Assembly: GCA_937927725.1 (NCBI GenBank)
Contig: CALBSE010000066.1
Location: forward strand, 13,036 to 77,035
Length of the DNA: 64,000 nucleotides
Reading direction: 5' to 3'
From: an uncultured Actinomycetes bacterium
GTDB lineage: Bacteria > Actinomycetota > Acidimicrobiia > Acidimicrobiales > Acidimicrobilacustridaceae
The translations under genes were made by a program, and so were the position numbers. The first letter of the stretch is position 1; every line of letters begins with the position of its first letter. Of the stretch, positions 1 through 8,580 are shown piece after piece. The notes below the pieces were generated by a model that worked only from the letters and a program-made list of their open reading frames with translations, did no database searches and was not told the origin of the DNA.

Positions 1-665
1 AAGTTTGCAGAAGCATCGATGATCACAGGACTCTTACCACCGAGTTCAAGCGTCACGGGAGTGAGATTCTTCACGGCCGCTGCCATAACGATTCGACCAA
101 CAGTTCCGTTACCCGTGTAAAAGATGTGGTCAAAATGTTGCTCAAGCAGATCAGTTGTTTCGGGAACTCCACCTTCGACCAGCGCAATCGCTGATGGATC
201 GAGATACTTCGGCACCAATGACGACAACAACGCCGACGTGTTTGCCGTGACTTCTGATGGCTTCATCACCACCGCGTTACCGGCCGCAAGGGCGCCCGCG
301 ACCGGAACCAAAAGAAGATGGATCGGATAATTCCACGGCGCGATCACGAGAACAACGCCCACCGGCTCTGGGATTAATCGCGACTTTCCTGGCATTGCTA
401 CCAGTGGTGTGCCTACCCGTTCGGGCCTATTCCACTTCTTCAGGTTCTTGATCATTGACTTCACTTCGCTTGTCACGAATGCGATGTCGGTGATGAACCC
501 CTCAACACGCGGCTTACCGAGATCCGTTGCAAGCGCGTCGAGAAACGCGGACTCGTTCTCCTCGAGCATCTTCACCATTTGCTCAAGTTGATGCTTACGC
601 CACGCCAGAGGCCGCGTAAGGCCCTTGTTGTAAGAGTTGCGAAGAGTGTCAGCCAAAGAAGTCAT
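1..665 (-). CDS. aldehyde dehydrogenase, class 3 type (3' part outside window)
   Basis: NAD(P)-dependent oxidation of an aldehyde to a carboxylic acid; about 221 N-terminal residues are visible and the gene runs off the left edge. The Rossmann-type NAD-binding half is recognisable: APWNYPIHL, the VMKPSE segment, FYTGNGTVGR and the LELGGKSP motif that carries the catalytic-base Glu. The nucleophilic Cys lies beyond the edge. The short N-terminus (active-site Glu near residue 210) fits the class 3/coniferyl aldehyde dehydrogenase group. The ATG at 665 encodes MTSLADTLRNS. It lies 57 bases downstream of the Cys-rich gene on the same strand, so the two may be cotranscribed under the TetR operator candidate at 1434-1456. 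Confidence 0.9.
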   Translation of the reverse strand, partial: MTSLADTLRNSYNKGLTRPLAWRKHQLEQMVKMLEENESAFLDALATDLGKPRVEGFITDIAFVTSEVKSMIKNLKKWNRPERVGTPLVAMPGKSRLIPEPVGVVLVIAPWNYPIHLLLVPVAGALAAGNAVVMKPSEVTANTSALLSSLVPKYLDPSAIALVEGGVPETTDLLEQHFDHIFYTGNGTVGRIVMAAAVKNLTPVTLELGGKSPVIIDASAN

Positions 666-722
666 GGGCGCATTCAAGCACCTATGCCTTGCTGTGGCTC
701 GCAAAAGAGCACTACAGGTTCG

Positions 723-1409
723 CTACAGTCGGCGCTTGAGCTCAACAAATACTTCGTTGCCCACGAGTTCAATGAGTTCCTCCGCCAATGACTCAATCAC
801 TGGGCGATCCCCCACGTAGGCCCGATCCCCTTCCGTACAACACCAGGCCATTGTCTCGCCCTCGTCTCCCCAGTCCGCCCGCGACCACCGACGAAGGGTG
901 GCAGTTTCGGTTGTCGGCGAGGTTTCCGCCCAATCGATTTTGATCGGTAACTGCCAGCACACCGACGGCTTCCACTCTGTTGGCGACTCGCCCGCTTCAA
1001 TCGCTGCTAGATGCAACGCGCAACCGGCTCCTCCGACGAACCCGGGTCGATTCAAGAAAATGCAGGCGCCATCGACCACTCGGGTATTCGTTGCTTTTTC
1101 GTTTGCAAACACACCGCCTGTAATCGCCGCATCATGAAATTGGAACAGCGAGGGATCAACCATCGCTGCGAAAGCGCTAATCATTCGCGACTCATCTTCG
1201 CCATCGAGCTCTGCTCCAACCGAGCAGCAGCCTTGCTGAAGTTCTTCCGAAGGTTCATCGTGAATCCCTAAGCACCCTCGTCCCCAAATGCAGGTCCAGT
1301 TCGACCTGAGGAACTCAGCGTCGAAGGTCCAGGTCACTTCGCCATCGACGATCACCGGATTTGCGGGATCTTCAGCGTCGAAGGGAGCGGGCAGTGGCGC
1401 TGAGGTCAT
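723..1409 (-). CDS. cysteine-rich protein of unknown function
   Basis: A 228-residue soluble protein with no signal peptide or membrane segment. I do not recognise the family with certainty. About nine Cys are spread in motifs such as WTCIWGRGC, QGCCSVG, GAGCALH, VCWQLP and AWCCTEG, a pattern that suggests metal or cluster binding (inference; YkgJ-like chelating domains are one possibility). The reading frame is open back to 1508, but the ATG at 1409 (MTSAPLPAPFD) is preferred because the longer version would run through the operator-like palindrome at 1434-1456 and towards the divergent TetR gene. It is followed on the same strand by the aldehyde dehydrogenase. Confidence 0.6.
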   Translation of the reverse strand: MTSAPLPAPFDAEDPANPVIVDGEVTWTFDAEFLRSNWTCIWGRGCLGIHDEPSEELQQGCCSVGAELDGEDESRMISAFAAMVDPSLFQFHDAAITGGVFANEKATNTRVVDGACIFLNRPGFVGGAGCALHLAAIEAGESPTEWKPSVCWQLPIKIDWAETSPTTETATLRRWSRADWGDEGETMAWCCTEGDRAYVGDRPVIESLAEELIELVGNEVFVELKRRL

Positions 1410-1433
1410 CGGCCGATCGTACCGCTGTCTCAA

Positions 1434-1456
1434 TTCTGTCAAGACGATTGACAGAA
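1434..1456. promoter_or_regulatory. candidate TetR operator (perfect 8-bp inverted repeat)
   Basis: TTCTGTCA-N7-TGACAGAA is a perfect inverted repeat lying 24 bases from the start at 1409 and 58 bases from the TetR start at 1515, in the shared divergent promoter region. Arm length and symmetry suit a TetR-family dimer. It is the best candidate site for the adjacent regulator controlling both transcription units. Confidence 0.55.
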
Positions 1457-1514
1457 CCCTCGGGAGTCGGTAAGAAAGCGGCACTCGTCCCCAAGAGAAC
1501 GGCCGCACGACGAA

Positions 1515-2141
1515 ATGAACACACCCCTTCTCCCTACTGATTCAGGCTCACCTTCACTCGACGGGCGGACGGCTCGCCGGGACAGGGGTCGCATTGCTGT
1601 GCTCGAAGCTGCGCTTGAGCTCTTTGAAGAGGAGAACCTCGAGCCAAACCCCGAGCAGATCGCACAACGTGCAGGGGTCTCGACACGATCCGTGTATCGC
1701 TATTTTGAAGATCGCGATGAACTGGTCCGCGCGGTCATCGCCCACAAGCAGTTAAAAGTTCTTCCGATGTTTCACATCGAGAACATCGGAATCGGAGACC
1801 TTCCCTCCCGAATTTCTCGATTGGTTGACTCTCGACTCAACGTCTACGAAGCGATCGGAGCCACAGCACGCGCTATGGCGATCAAAGCATCCAGCGATCC
1901 TGACATCAGCAAACAGGTTCAGTTCAGGAAATCGATTTTCCGAGAGCAGATAGAAGTCAGTTTCGCTCAAGAGTTCGAACGTATGACCCCCACTCAACGT
2001 GCCGATTCTCTCAACGCAATCGATGCTCTTACTCAAGTTGAATCACTTGATCGCTTCCAAGTTGATCTTCAACTCTCTGTCGACAAAACCCGAGACCTCC
2101 TCATCGCCGCGATTGCAGCACTTCTCAAAATTTCGGAGTAG
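1515..2141 (+). CDS. TetR family transcriptional regulator
   Basis: A 208-residue one-component repressor. The N-terminal helix-turn-helix lies at about residues 25-70: the helix with AVLEAALELFEEE, then PEQIAQRAGVSTRSVYRYF with the typical recognition helix ending in YRYF, then the start of the ligand domain. The C-terminal domain is variable as usual. It is divergent from the Cys-rich/aldehyde dehydrogenase genes and followed after 42 bases by a haloalkane dehalogenase and a lipoprotein, so its effector may be a haloalkane, alcohol or aldehyde (inference). A palindromic operator candidate lies just upstream. Confidence 0.85.
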   Translation: MNTPLLPTDSGSPSLDGRTARRDRGRIAVLEAALELFEEENLEPNPEQIAQRAGVSTRSVYRYFEDRDELVRAVIAHKQLKVLPMFHIENIGIGDLPSRISRLVDSRLNVYEAIGATARAMAIKASSDPDISKQVQFRKSIFREQIEVSFAQEFERMTPTQRADSLNAIDALTQVESLDRFQVDLQLSVDKTRDLLIAAIAALLKISE

Positions 2142-2183
2142 TCCGATTACCGAAGCTCTTCAAAGACATGGATAGGACGAACG

Positions 2184-3098
2184 ATGGAATTCCTCCGCAC
2201 GCCCGACGAGCGATTTGCTCATCTCGAGGACTACGACTTCGAGCCGCGCTACCGGACAATCACGACAGCCGACGGCACCGAACTTCGCTTTCATTTCATT
2301 GACGAAGGTTCTCGTGATGCAGCTCCGATACTCCTGCTGCACGGCAACCCGTCTTGGTCCTACCTGCACCGCAAGATGATCCGCGGACTCGCCGCTCGCG
2401 GCCATCGCGTTCTTGCTCTCGACCTCATTGGAATGGGTCGCTCAGACAAACCGATCGACAAGGCGGACTATTCGCTGGCAAACCATGTCGACTGGATGGG
2501 GCAGTGGCTTGAAGGCGAAGACCTCACCAAGATCACGCTGTACTGCCAAGACTGGGGTGGCATCACTGGCCTCAACTTGTTGCCCTTCCATGGCGATCGC
2601 TTCAGCCGAGTCATCGCTTCGAACACTGGAGTCCCCGCGGGCGAAGGCGCGACGAAAGGCATCGAAAATTGGCTTGCATTCGTTGGCAGCGTTGAGGAAC
2701 TTCCGATTAGCGGTGTCATGCAAAGCGGAACGACTCGGAAATTTTCCGCCGGCGAGATGGCAGCGTACGAAGCACCGTTCCCCGACGGCACTTTTCAGGC
2801 CTCGCCTCTCGCGTTCCCATTTCTCATTCCCGTGCAACCGGACAACCCTGGTGTTCCGATGTGTCTTGCGCTGTGGGAATTCCTAGAGACGTGGACAAAG
2901 CCATTTCTCACAGTCTTTGGCACCGAGGATGAGATTTCCTACAAGGCCGGCGCGCATCTCAAGATGCAACGAAAGATCCCAGGGGCGGCCGGACAACACC
3001 ACGTCGAGATTGACGGGGCCAGCCACTTCATTCAAGAAGACGCTCCCGACGAACTCGTTGAGATCATCGATCAGTTCACAACGCAAGGACAACGCTGA
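2184..3098 (+). CDS. haloalkane dehalogenase (alpha/beta hydrolase)
   Basis: Predicted to hydrolyse carbon-halogen bonds, giving an alcohol, halide and proton. In 304 residues the alpha/beta-hydrolase order is complete. HGNPSW (53-58) supplies the oxyanion and halide-binding region. The nucleophile is Asp123 in CQDWGG, with Trp124 beside it. The acid is probably Asp249 in GTEDE and the base His281 in SHFIQED. Asp rather than Ser as nucleophile, followed by Trp, separates it from esterases and points to the dehalogenase family, closest in layout to the DhlA-like subgroup. Asn55 is where DhlA has Glu. The stop overlaps the next start (TGATG). Substrate range cannot be read from sequence; epoxide hydrolase is a less likely alternative. 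Confidence 0.8.
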   Translation: MEFLRTPDERFAHLEDYDFEPRYRTITTADGTELRFHFIDEGSRDAAPILLLHGNPSWSYLHRKMIRGLAARGHRVLALDLIGMGRSDKPIDKADYSLANHVDWMGQWLEGEDLTKITLYCQDWGGITGLNLLPFHGDRFSRVIASNTGVPAGEGATKGIENWLAFVGSVEELPISGVMQSGTTRKFSAGEMAAYEAPFPDGTFQASPLAFPFLIPVQPDNPGVPMCLALWEFLETWTKPFLTVFGTEDEISYKAGAHLKMQRKIPGAAGQHHVEIDGASHFIQEDAPDELVEIIDQFTTQGQR

Positions 3099-3838
3099 TG
3101 CAACGATTCCGATCTCTTGCGATTTTTCTGCTCGGAATAACGGGTGTTCTCGTGACAGTTTCGTGCTCTTCAGGCACAAGCACACAGGCTCCGACCACAT
3201 CAACAAGTACCGCTGCTCCAGATATGCGTGACCTTCGCTACTGCGAGGTCTTGCTTGTGTCTCTTTCAGAGGCTCAACCCATCGCGAGCGTGTACAACAC
3301 CTACCCGCTAAACGATTGCCCAGAGTCGAAGTGGTCGGCTCTTGATCCGAAGGCACTTGCAACTCAGTTCGGAGCAACTGTCGCAATGTTGAATGGCCCG
3401 CGACATTGGATGATCAACCACGTGGAAAAAGTCGGAGACAAAACCTCCGAAAAGGCCGACTTCGGCGGCATTGAGATGTACAAGCAAGCAACGGTGCCGA
3501 TCGGATCGCTCGTTGATCAAGCCCGTCCCTACTCCCCATATCCCGTGAGTCGCTCAACCATTTTCACGTACAACGCTGGAACGGAAATCTTTCAGCTCAC
3601 CAGTCCCGATGGTTCGGTATTTGTTATGCAGTCCTTCAGCCAACAGAAGGACCCATCACTCACGCTTTCCTCGCTTCCATCGTTGGCCACCAAACTCGAA
3701 CTGCCTGCTGGTTGGAAATTTGGATCACGTTTTCTGACCGAGGATCTCAAGATCGTCACCGTGAAGAACCCTGCACAGGTTCTTCAAGACAACCTTGGAA
3801 ACAGCTATTCGATGGTCCCTGCGACGACCGACAATTAA
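3098..3838 (+). CDS. putative lipoprotein of unknown function
   Basis: A 246-residue secreted protein with a lipoprotein signal: basic start MQRFR, hydrophobic core, then a lipobox ending VTVSC at about residue 23. A short Thr/Ser-rich linker follows, then a domain I do not recognise. Its ATG shares bases with the dehalogenase stop codon, so the two are probably translationally coupled. It may bind a ligand at the membrane surface for the dehalogenase locus, but this is only context. Confidence 0.7.
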   Translation: MQRFRSLAIFLLGITGVLVTVSCSSGTSTQAPTTSTSTAAPDMRDLRYCEVLLVSLSEAQPIASVYNTYPLNDCPESKWSALDPKALATQFGATVAMLNGPRHWMINHVEKVGDKTSEKADFGGIEMYKQATVPIGSLVDQARPYSPYPVSRSTIFTYNAGTEIFQLTSPDGSVFVMQSFSQQKDPSLTLSSLPSLATKLELPAGWKFGSRFLTEDLKIVTVKNPAQVLQDNLGNSYSMVPATTDN

Positions 3839-3876
3839 TTGTGAATCTTGGTACGGCTAGGTGTCGCGATGCGCCG

Positions 3877-5865
3877 CTAACGGCCCATTGCCTTTTCGAT
3901 GGCACTCTGCATTTGTGGCGCCATCGTCAGCACCGCTTCTTTCGTGAAGTGAACGCCATCGGGTCGGGTTCCCTTGGGGTCGATCACCACGCCCTTACAT
4001 GAATCATTCGGGCAAACGATCGGCTGCAAGTCCACGAAGACCGTGTCGTTTGAGTGTGCCTCTGCAAACTTACGTTGCAAATCTCGCACAAAGCCGAATC
4101 GCCAGATGTTCGCCGGCAACAGCGTCTCTTGGCCATCGTCTTTCTGCGATGGATCAGCGAGAGGATCGGCTTGACCGATCAACATGAATGTGGCCCCAGA
4201 CGACGTCGCAAGCTGTCGAGCCGACTCAAGATTCTCGGTATAAATCGCGACCCACTCAGGCGAACCAAAAGACACCCACCGACCGTCGACCTTGTAGTCG
4301 TAGGTATCGAACAGAATCGACGCCCACGCGACGGCATCAGGTTTGAACTCGGCGATCAACGACGGCCAGTTCGCCTCGCGTTCGACACATGGCCCGGTGT
4401 TTTGCTTCACAACAGCGAACGACCGCTGCGGATACCGAACGAGCGGACAGCTGTAGTCCGCCTTGTTCCAAAGAAGTATGTGGGTGCTCTCGAATGGAGA
4501 GTCGTAACCAATCGGGCGCGGGAAATCGAGAATGCCGCCGCCAAGAACCCAGCCAACCGAGTCCCCCAGCCAAAGAATTTTCAGTGGCTCTTGGGCCTCA
4601 CCGGCAAATGACGGGGCCTCTGTTGTGGAGAACTCCGTCGCCGGCGCTGGAACCGGTCGAGAGATCACCCACACGGCAGCCAACGCCACGACCATTCCCA
4701 CGACGGAAGTCAGCGCGACACGCCGAGGATTCTTCGCTCGCCGAAACGGCGTTTCAATTACGTAAAACGAGAGTGTCGCTGCAACTGCCGTGAGCGCAAT
4801 GCGTACGCAAAACAGCGAAAGCCCATCAAACGGGGTATTCGTTTGATTCACGAACACTCGAACCGGCCAGTGCCAGAGATAAACGCTGTAGGAAACGAGA
4901 CCGAGAACGCAGAGCCCACGAAACTCAAAGGTGTTGGAAACAACTGCACTCCTTGCCATCGCGGCAAGAACGATTGCAAGGGCAGCAATCGCGATGGTCA
5001 GAAATCCAAAGTGATAGAGCCACGGTGCACGAAAATTTGAGAACACACTGACGAGCCCGAGGAATAGCGCCGACAGAACACCGACAACGGTCAGCACGCG
5101 CACCCAAACACGTTCGAGAAGAGCCGACGACCACAGCCACCACACGCACGCGCCCGCCACCCCAACAAAGATCGCGTGAACTCGAGTGTCGGTGCCGAGG
5201 TAAACGCGTGACGGATCCTTATCAGCGTTGTACATCAGCGCCATCGCCGTCGCTGAAGCCAAGGCACCAACAATCGAAAAGAGGAGGAGCCACTTCGCCA
5301 ACGCGTCGGTCGTTCCTTTTCGACGGGCGACGATGACGATCAGTCCCAACACAAGCAACGGGAAGAACACGTAGAACTGCTCTTCCACCGCGAGCGACCA
5401 AAAGTGACTGAGCGGTGACTCTGAGCCGAATGCCGCTTGGTAGGAATTTTGCTGGCCGATCATCCACCAATTCGCGGCGTAGAGAAGCGAGGCGATCCCC
5501 ATTCCTCGATTCGCGGCACGCGTTGAATCGGGTTGAATTACGGCTGCGAGGGCAGTGGCAACGACAACGGTGACGATCGCCGCCGGAAGAAGTCGACGGG
5601 CGCGGCGAGTGTAGAAACCGCTGGAAGAGACTTTCGACGAACTGCGATGCTCGCCCAACGCGAGCGAAGTTATGAGGAACCCCGAGAGGACGAAAAACAC
5701 ATCGACGCCAATGAATCCCGCCGGCAGAACATCTGGCGCGAAGTGATAAATGACGACCAACGCAACAGCCAGACCGCGAAGTCCATCGAGCGCGCGAACG
5801 TGTGCAAATCGTGACCCGACAGTCGGCGCGGTCATACCCAGTTCTGGCGACTCGATTGTCTCCAT
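3877..5865 (-). CDS. acyltransferase 3 family protein with SGNH domain (OatA-like)
   Basis: A membrane O-acyltransferase of about 662 residues that probably acetylates a cell-surface polysaccharide or peptidoglycan. The N-terminal half is an acyltransferase-3 domain: RALDGLRGLAVALVVIYHF with the conserved RxLDGLRG start and catalytic His, GVDVFFVLSGFLIT, HFWSLAVEEQFY, then about ten membrane helices. The C-terminal extracellular part is SGNH-like, with the GDS block in LWLGDSVGW and a terminal DGVHFTKEA supplying Asp/His. The second of two adjacent ATGs (5865) is chosen because AAGGGGG lies five to six bases upstream; the open frame back to 5973 would overlap the TetR gene. It is the downstream partner of that TetR gene. 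Confidence 0.85.
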   Translation of the reverse strand: METIESPELGMTAPTVGSRFAHVRALDGLRGLAVALVVIYHFAPDVLPAGFIGVDVFFVLSGFLITSLALGEHRSSSKVSSSGFYTRRARRLLPAAIVTVVVATALAAVIQPDSTRAANRGMGIASLLYAANWWMIGQQNSYQAAFGSESPLSHFWSLAVEEQFYVFFPLLVLGLIVIVARRKGTTDALAKWLLLFSIVGALASATAMALMYNADKDPSRVYLGTDTRVHAIFVGVAGACVWWLWSSALLERVWVRVLTVVGVLSALFLGLVSVFSNFRAPWLYHFGFLTIAIAALAIVLAAMARSAVVSNTFEFRGLCVLGLVSYSVYLWHWPVRVFVNQTNTPFDGLSLFCVRIALTAVAATLSFYVIETPFRRAKNPRRVALTSVVGMVVALAAVWVISRPVPAPATEFSTTEAPSFAGEAQEPLKILWLGDSVGWVLGGGILDFPRPIGYDSPFESTHILLWNKADYSCPLVRYPQRSFAVVKQNTGPCVEREANWPSLIAEFKPDAVAWASILFDTYDYKVDGRWVSFGSPEWVAIYTENLESARQLATSSGATFMLIGQADPLADPSQKDDGQETLLPANIWRFGFVRDLQRKFAEAHSNDTVFVDLQPIVCPNDSCKGVVIDPKGTRPDGVHFTKEAVLTMAPQMQSAIEKAMGR

Positions 5866-5909
5866 CATCACCCCCTTGCCCCCAGCAAAAGCGAAATGGC
5901 TTTCTAGCG

Positions 5910-6521
5910 TCAGTCGTCGGAGAGCGAACCAAATACTACGAACGCAACTGCTTCTTGAGAGATCGCATCCCACGCCGGATTCGGCACTGGCTCACACCCA
6001 ATTTCGATGTAGATACGACCAAGAATTTGTCCACCAAGCCACTGACTGAAGGCCTCGAGATCGAGATCTGGCCGAGTCCATCCCTTGTCCTTGAAGACCT
6101 TGAATTGTTCCGCATTCTCGTGGAGGAAATTTCTGGCTGCGTCCCCGATCAGTGCCGCCAGTTCCGGCCTTCCTTCGGCGCTTCCGAACGCAAAGATGCG
6201 CTGCAGGCGGGCGGTCGCTCGGGATGGCTCGTACACCAAGGTCAGGAGCCGTCGGATCGCTTCACGCAACTCGGCTCGGCTTGAGACCTGCGCCAGGATT
6301 GCATCTGAAACCTCACCAAATTCGGCGAACCCTCTGAGTACCCGCTCGGCCTGAGCTGCGCGCACGAGCCCTTCGCGACTCCCGAAGAAGTGGTAGATCG
6401 AAGGCGCAGTGACATTGACCGCGACCTCGATGTCGTGAACGCGCACACTGGCCTCGCCGCTGGTCTCGATGATCCTGATCGTTTCATCAAGGATTTTCTG
6501 TTGGGTCGGGTGGCGTTCCAT
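5910..6521 (-). CDS. TetR family transcriptional regulator
   Basis: About 203 residues. The helix-turn-helix at residues 10-55 reads IRIIETSGEASVRVHDIE, VAVNVTAPSIYHFFGSREG, typical of the family (IYHFF recognition-helix end). The remainder is a helical ligand domain. The ATG at 6521 (MERHPTQQ) is favoured; an in-frame GTG at 6554 would add 11 residues but has no Shine-Dalgarno sequence. GGGAGG lies very close (one base) to the ATG, so the start is not certain. It is divergent from the crotonase at 6611 and lies upstream of the acyltransferase by 44 bases. Likely target: the crotonase operon promoter. Confidence 0.82.
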   Translation of the reverse strand: MERHPTQQKILDETIRIIETSGEASVRVHDIEVAVNVTAPSIYHFFGSREGLVRAAQAERVLRGFAEFGEVSDAILAQVSSRAELREAIRRLLTLVYEPSRATARLQRIFAFGSAEGRPELAALIGDAARNFLHENAEQFKVFKDKGWTRPDLDLEAFSQWLGGQILGRIYIEIGCEPVPNPAWDAISQEAVAFVVFGSLSDD

Positions 6522-6561
6522 TCCTCCCGACCATAGGTTCCCCCACCGCCACACTCAACGA

Positions 6562-6590
6562 TTGAACGTAGTAAACCTCAGGGGTCTATT
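6562..6590 (+). promoter_or_regulatory. candidate sigma-70-type promoter for the crotonase gene
   Basis: TTGAAC (6562-6567), a 17-base spacer and TCTATT (6585-6590) lie 20 bases before the crotonase start, which also has GGGGGA as ribosome site. The stretch CTCAGGGG occurs twice around the -10 box. The TetR gene reads away on the other strand, so repression here is plausible. Confidence 0.4.
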
Positions 6591-6610
6591 CACTCAGGGG
6601 GAGTACGCAA

Positions 6611-7414
6611 ATGTCTGAACCGTTGGTGCTGGCCGAAGCCGAGGGTCCGATCCTCGTTGTCACGATCAACCGTCCTGAAAAGAAGAACGCGGCGAACGCC
6701 GAGGTCCTCTGCCGCCTCTACGACGCATGGGTCCGTCTCGATACCGATGATTCGCTTCGCGTCGCCATCCTCACCGGCAAGGGCGACACATTCTGCGCCG
6801 GCATGGACCTCGCCGAGATCGGTCGCCTGCGCGAAGGCATTGTCGATAACGAATGGCTGCAGCGTTTCAAAGATCAGCCCGAGGTCATTCTCGGCGGATG
6901 GCTCAAGACCTACCGTCCCACCAAGCCGGTGATCCTCGCTGCCGAGGGTTACGCCCGCGCCGGTGGGACTGAGATTCTTCAGGGCACCGACATTCGTGTG
7001 GCAGGCGAAAGCGCAGTCTTTGGAGTTACCGAGGTGCAGCGCGGCTTGTTCCCGATGGCGGGTTCTGCCGTTCGACTTCGTCGCCAGATTGGTTACGCGG
7101 TCGCGGCCGAGATGCTGCTCACCGGCGAGGACCTCACCGCTCAGCGCGCCCACGAACTCGGTCTCGTGAATCACGTCGTTCCCGACGGCCAAGCGCTTAC
7201 GAAAGCAAAGGAAATCGCCACCCGCATTGCTCGCAATGGCCCACTTGCCGTTCAGGGAATTCTCGCTACGTTGCGTGAAACCGAAGCAATGCCCGAGGCC
7301 GACGCGTTCAACATCGAGATGAAGCACGGCGGCAAGGTTATGCAGTCGAAGGATGCCGGCGAAGGTCCGCGCGCATTCCTCGAAAAGCGTGATCCCGTCT
7401 TCACTGGCGAATGA
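6611..7414 (+). CDS. enoyl-CoA hydratase/isomerase family protein (crotonase)
   Basis: A 267-residue crotonase-fold protein acting on an acyl-CoA thioester. Visible family features are the N-terminal VVTINRPEKKNAAN, the oxyanion-hole segment TFCAGMDL (about 60-67) and the second oxyanion glycine segment GYARAGGTEIL (about 118-128). The later part, QRGLFPMAGSAVRLRRQIG, places Met-Ala where many hydratases carry catalytic acids, so the exact reaction (hydration, isomerisation, other) is not safe to name. The start follows GGGGGA. It is probably cotranscribed with the oxidoreductase 13 bases downstream and regulated by the divergent TetR gene. Confidence 0.88.
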   Translation: MSEPLVLAEAEGPILVVTINRPEKKNAANAEVLCRLYDAWVRLDTDDSLRVAILTGKGDTFCAGMDLAEIGRLREGIVDNEWLQRFKDQPEVILGGWLKTYRPTKPVILAAEGYARAGGTEILQGTDIRVAGESAVFGVTEVQRGLFPMAGSAVRLRRQIGYAVAAEMLLTGEDLTAQRAHELGLVNHVVPDGQALTKAKEIATRIARNGPLAVQGILATLRETEAMPEADAFNIEMKHGGKVMQSKDAGEGPRAFLEKRDPVFTGE

Positions 7415-7427
7415 GATCGACGAACCA

Positions 7428-8552
7428 ATGAGTTCGTCTCGTAAGCCAACAGTCGTCGTCGCCGGACTCGGCGATACCGGTGCACTCATCGCCACTCGTT
7501 TGGCGCGAACGTGCAACGTCGTCGGAATCTCAACACGTCCTGCGCTCGTAAGCGGCCAGGAATTAGGAACGCGCCTTATCGACCTTCCCCGATGGCGACG
7601 CACGTACCTCATTCCCTATCGACGCTTTCGCAAACTCGACGCAGTGAATGTTCTTCACGGACGAATTTCCAGCGTCGACTTCAATGCGTCGAAGATTTCC
7701 GTTTCCCTTGCAAGCGGCTCAACCCAAGGCGTGACCTACGACTATTTCGTGATCGCAACCGGCGTTTCCAATGGCTTCTGGCGCCACGATCGTGTTGAAG
7801 ATTTGGCCACGATCGATACTGAGCTTTCGGCGATCAACACCGAACTGGCAACAGCCTCAAGCATCGCGGTCATCGGCGGTGGCGCTACCGGCGTAAGCGT
7901 TGCGGACAACTTGGCTCGCAGCGGAAAGGGGTCAGTTCACCTCTTTCACAGCGGCGATGAGCCCCTGCCGGGTTACCACCCGAGCGTTCGCCGATGGATG
8001 GCTCGCCAACTGGCGACTGACGGCGTCACTGTTCACCCCAACCATCGAGCTGTTGTCCCTGAAGGCTTTACCGGTGACCGACTCACCCACGATCCCGTTT
8101 CCTGGTCGACCGGTCAGGAACCGTTCGATGCCGATGTGACGCTTTGGGCCCTTGGTGGCGTCACTCCCCATTCCGCGTTTCTGCCCGCTTCGGTACTTGA
8201 TCACGATGGTTTTGTTCTCGTCGACAAAAACCTTCGAGTTCCCAATCACCCAAACGTGTTCGCCGTGGGCGATGTCGCCGCGAGCGATCCGCTTCGAAGT
8301 TCCGCTCGCAACTGGGGCTTCCGCATCGTCGTTGCAAACGTGAAAGAACTCGTTCGCAATCGCCCATCAAAGTTGAAGACCTACAAAGCCTCGGAATATC
8401 GATGGGGCTCGATTCTCGGCCTTCAAGAGGACGGACTCACCGTTGTGCAGCCAAACGGAAAGCGCTTCCGCATTCCGCGCAAACTCGCCGAACCTTTGCT
8501 GTTCAGCGTGTTCGTACAGCGAGTTCTCTACGGCGGGCTTCGCAAGAAGTAG
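7428..8552 (+). CDS. FAD-dependent pyridine nucleotide oxidoreductase
   Basis: A 374-residue two-dinucleotide-binding flavoprotein. The N-terminal FAD site is VVVAGLGDTGALIATRL. The central NAD(P) site is IAVIGGGATGVSVADNLA. The C-terminal FAD-binding block is NVFAVGDVAA. This order resembles type II NADH dehydrogenases and AIF/FSP1-like quinone oxidoreductases. No CxxxxC redox disulfide of the thioredoxin-reductase type is seen. The ATG at 7428 (MSSSRKP) is chosen since an earlier in-frame start lies inside the crotonase gene. Acceptor and physiological role are unknown; position suggests a link to acyl-CoA metabolism or its reducing equivalents. Confidence 0.8.
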   Translation: MSSSRKPTVVVAGLGDTGALIATRLARTCNVVGISTRPALVSGQELGTRLIDLPRWRRTYLIPYRRFRKLDAVNVLHGRISSVDFNASKISVSLASGSTQGVTYDYFVIATGVSNGFWRHDRVEDLATIDTELSAINTELATASSIAVIGGGATGVSVADNLARSGKGSVHLFHSGDEPLPGYHPSVRRWMARQLATDGVTVHPNHRAVVPEGFTGDRLTHDPVSWSTGQEPFDADVTLWALGGVTPHSAFLPASVLDHDGFVLVDKNLRVPNHPNVFAVGDVAASDPLRSSARNWGFRIVVANVKELVRNRPSKLKTYKASEYRWGSILGLQEDGLTVVQPNGKRFRIPRKLAEPLLFSVFVQRVLYGGLRKK

Positions 8553-8580
8553 ACACCGCTTCACAGAGTTTGGGAGCCCC

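Noticed and set aside
6590..7612. 340-codon minus-strand frame over the crotonase gene
   Set aside because: Shadow of two well-supported plus-strand genes; no recognisable domain.
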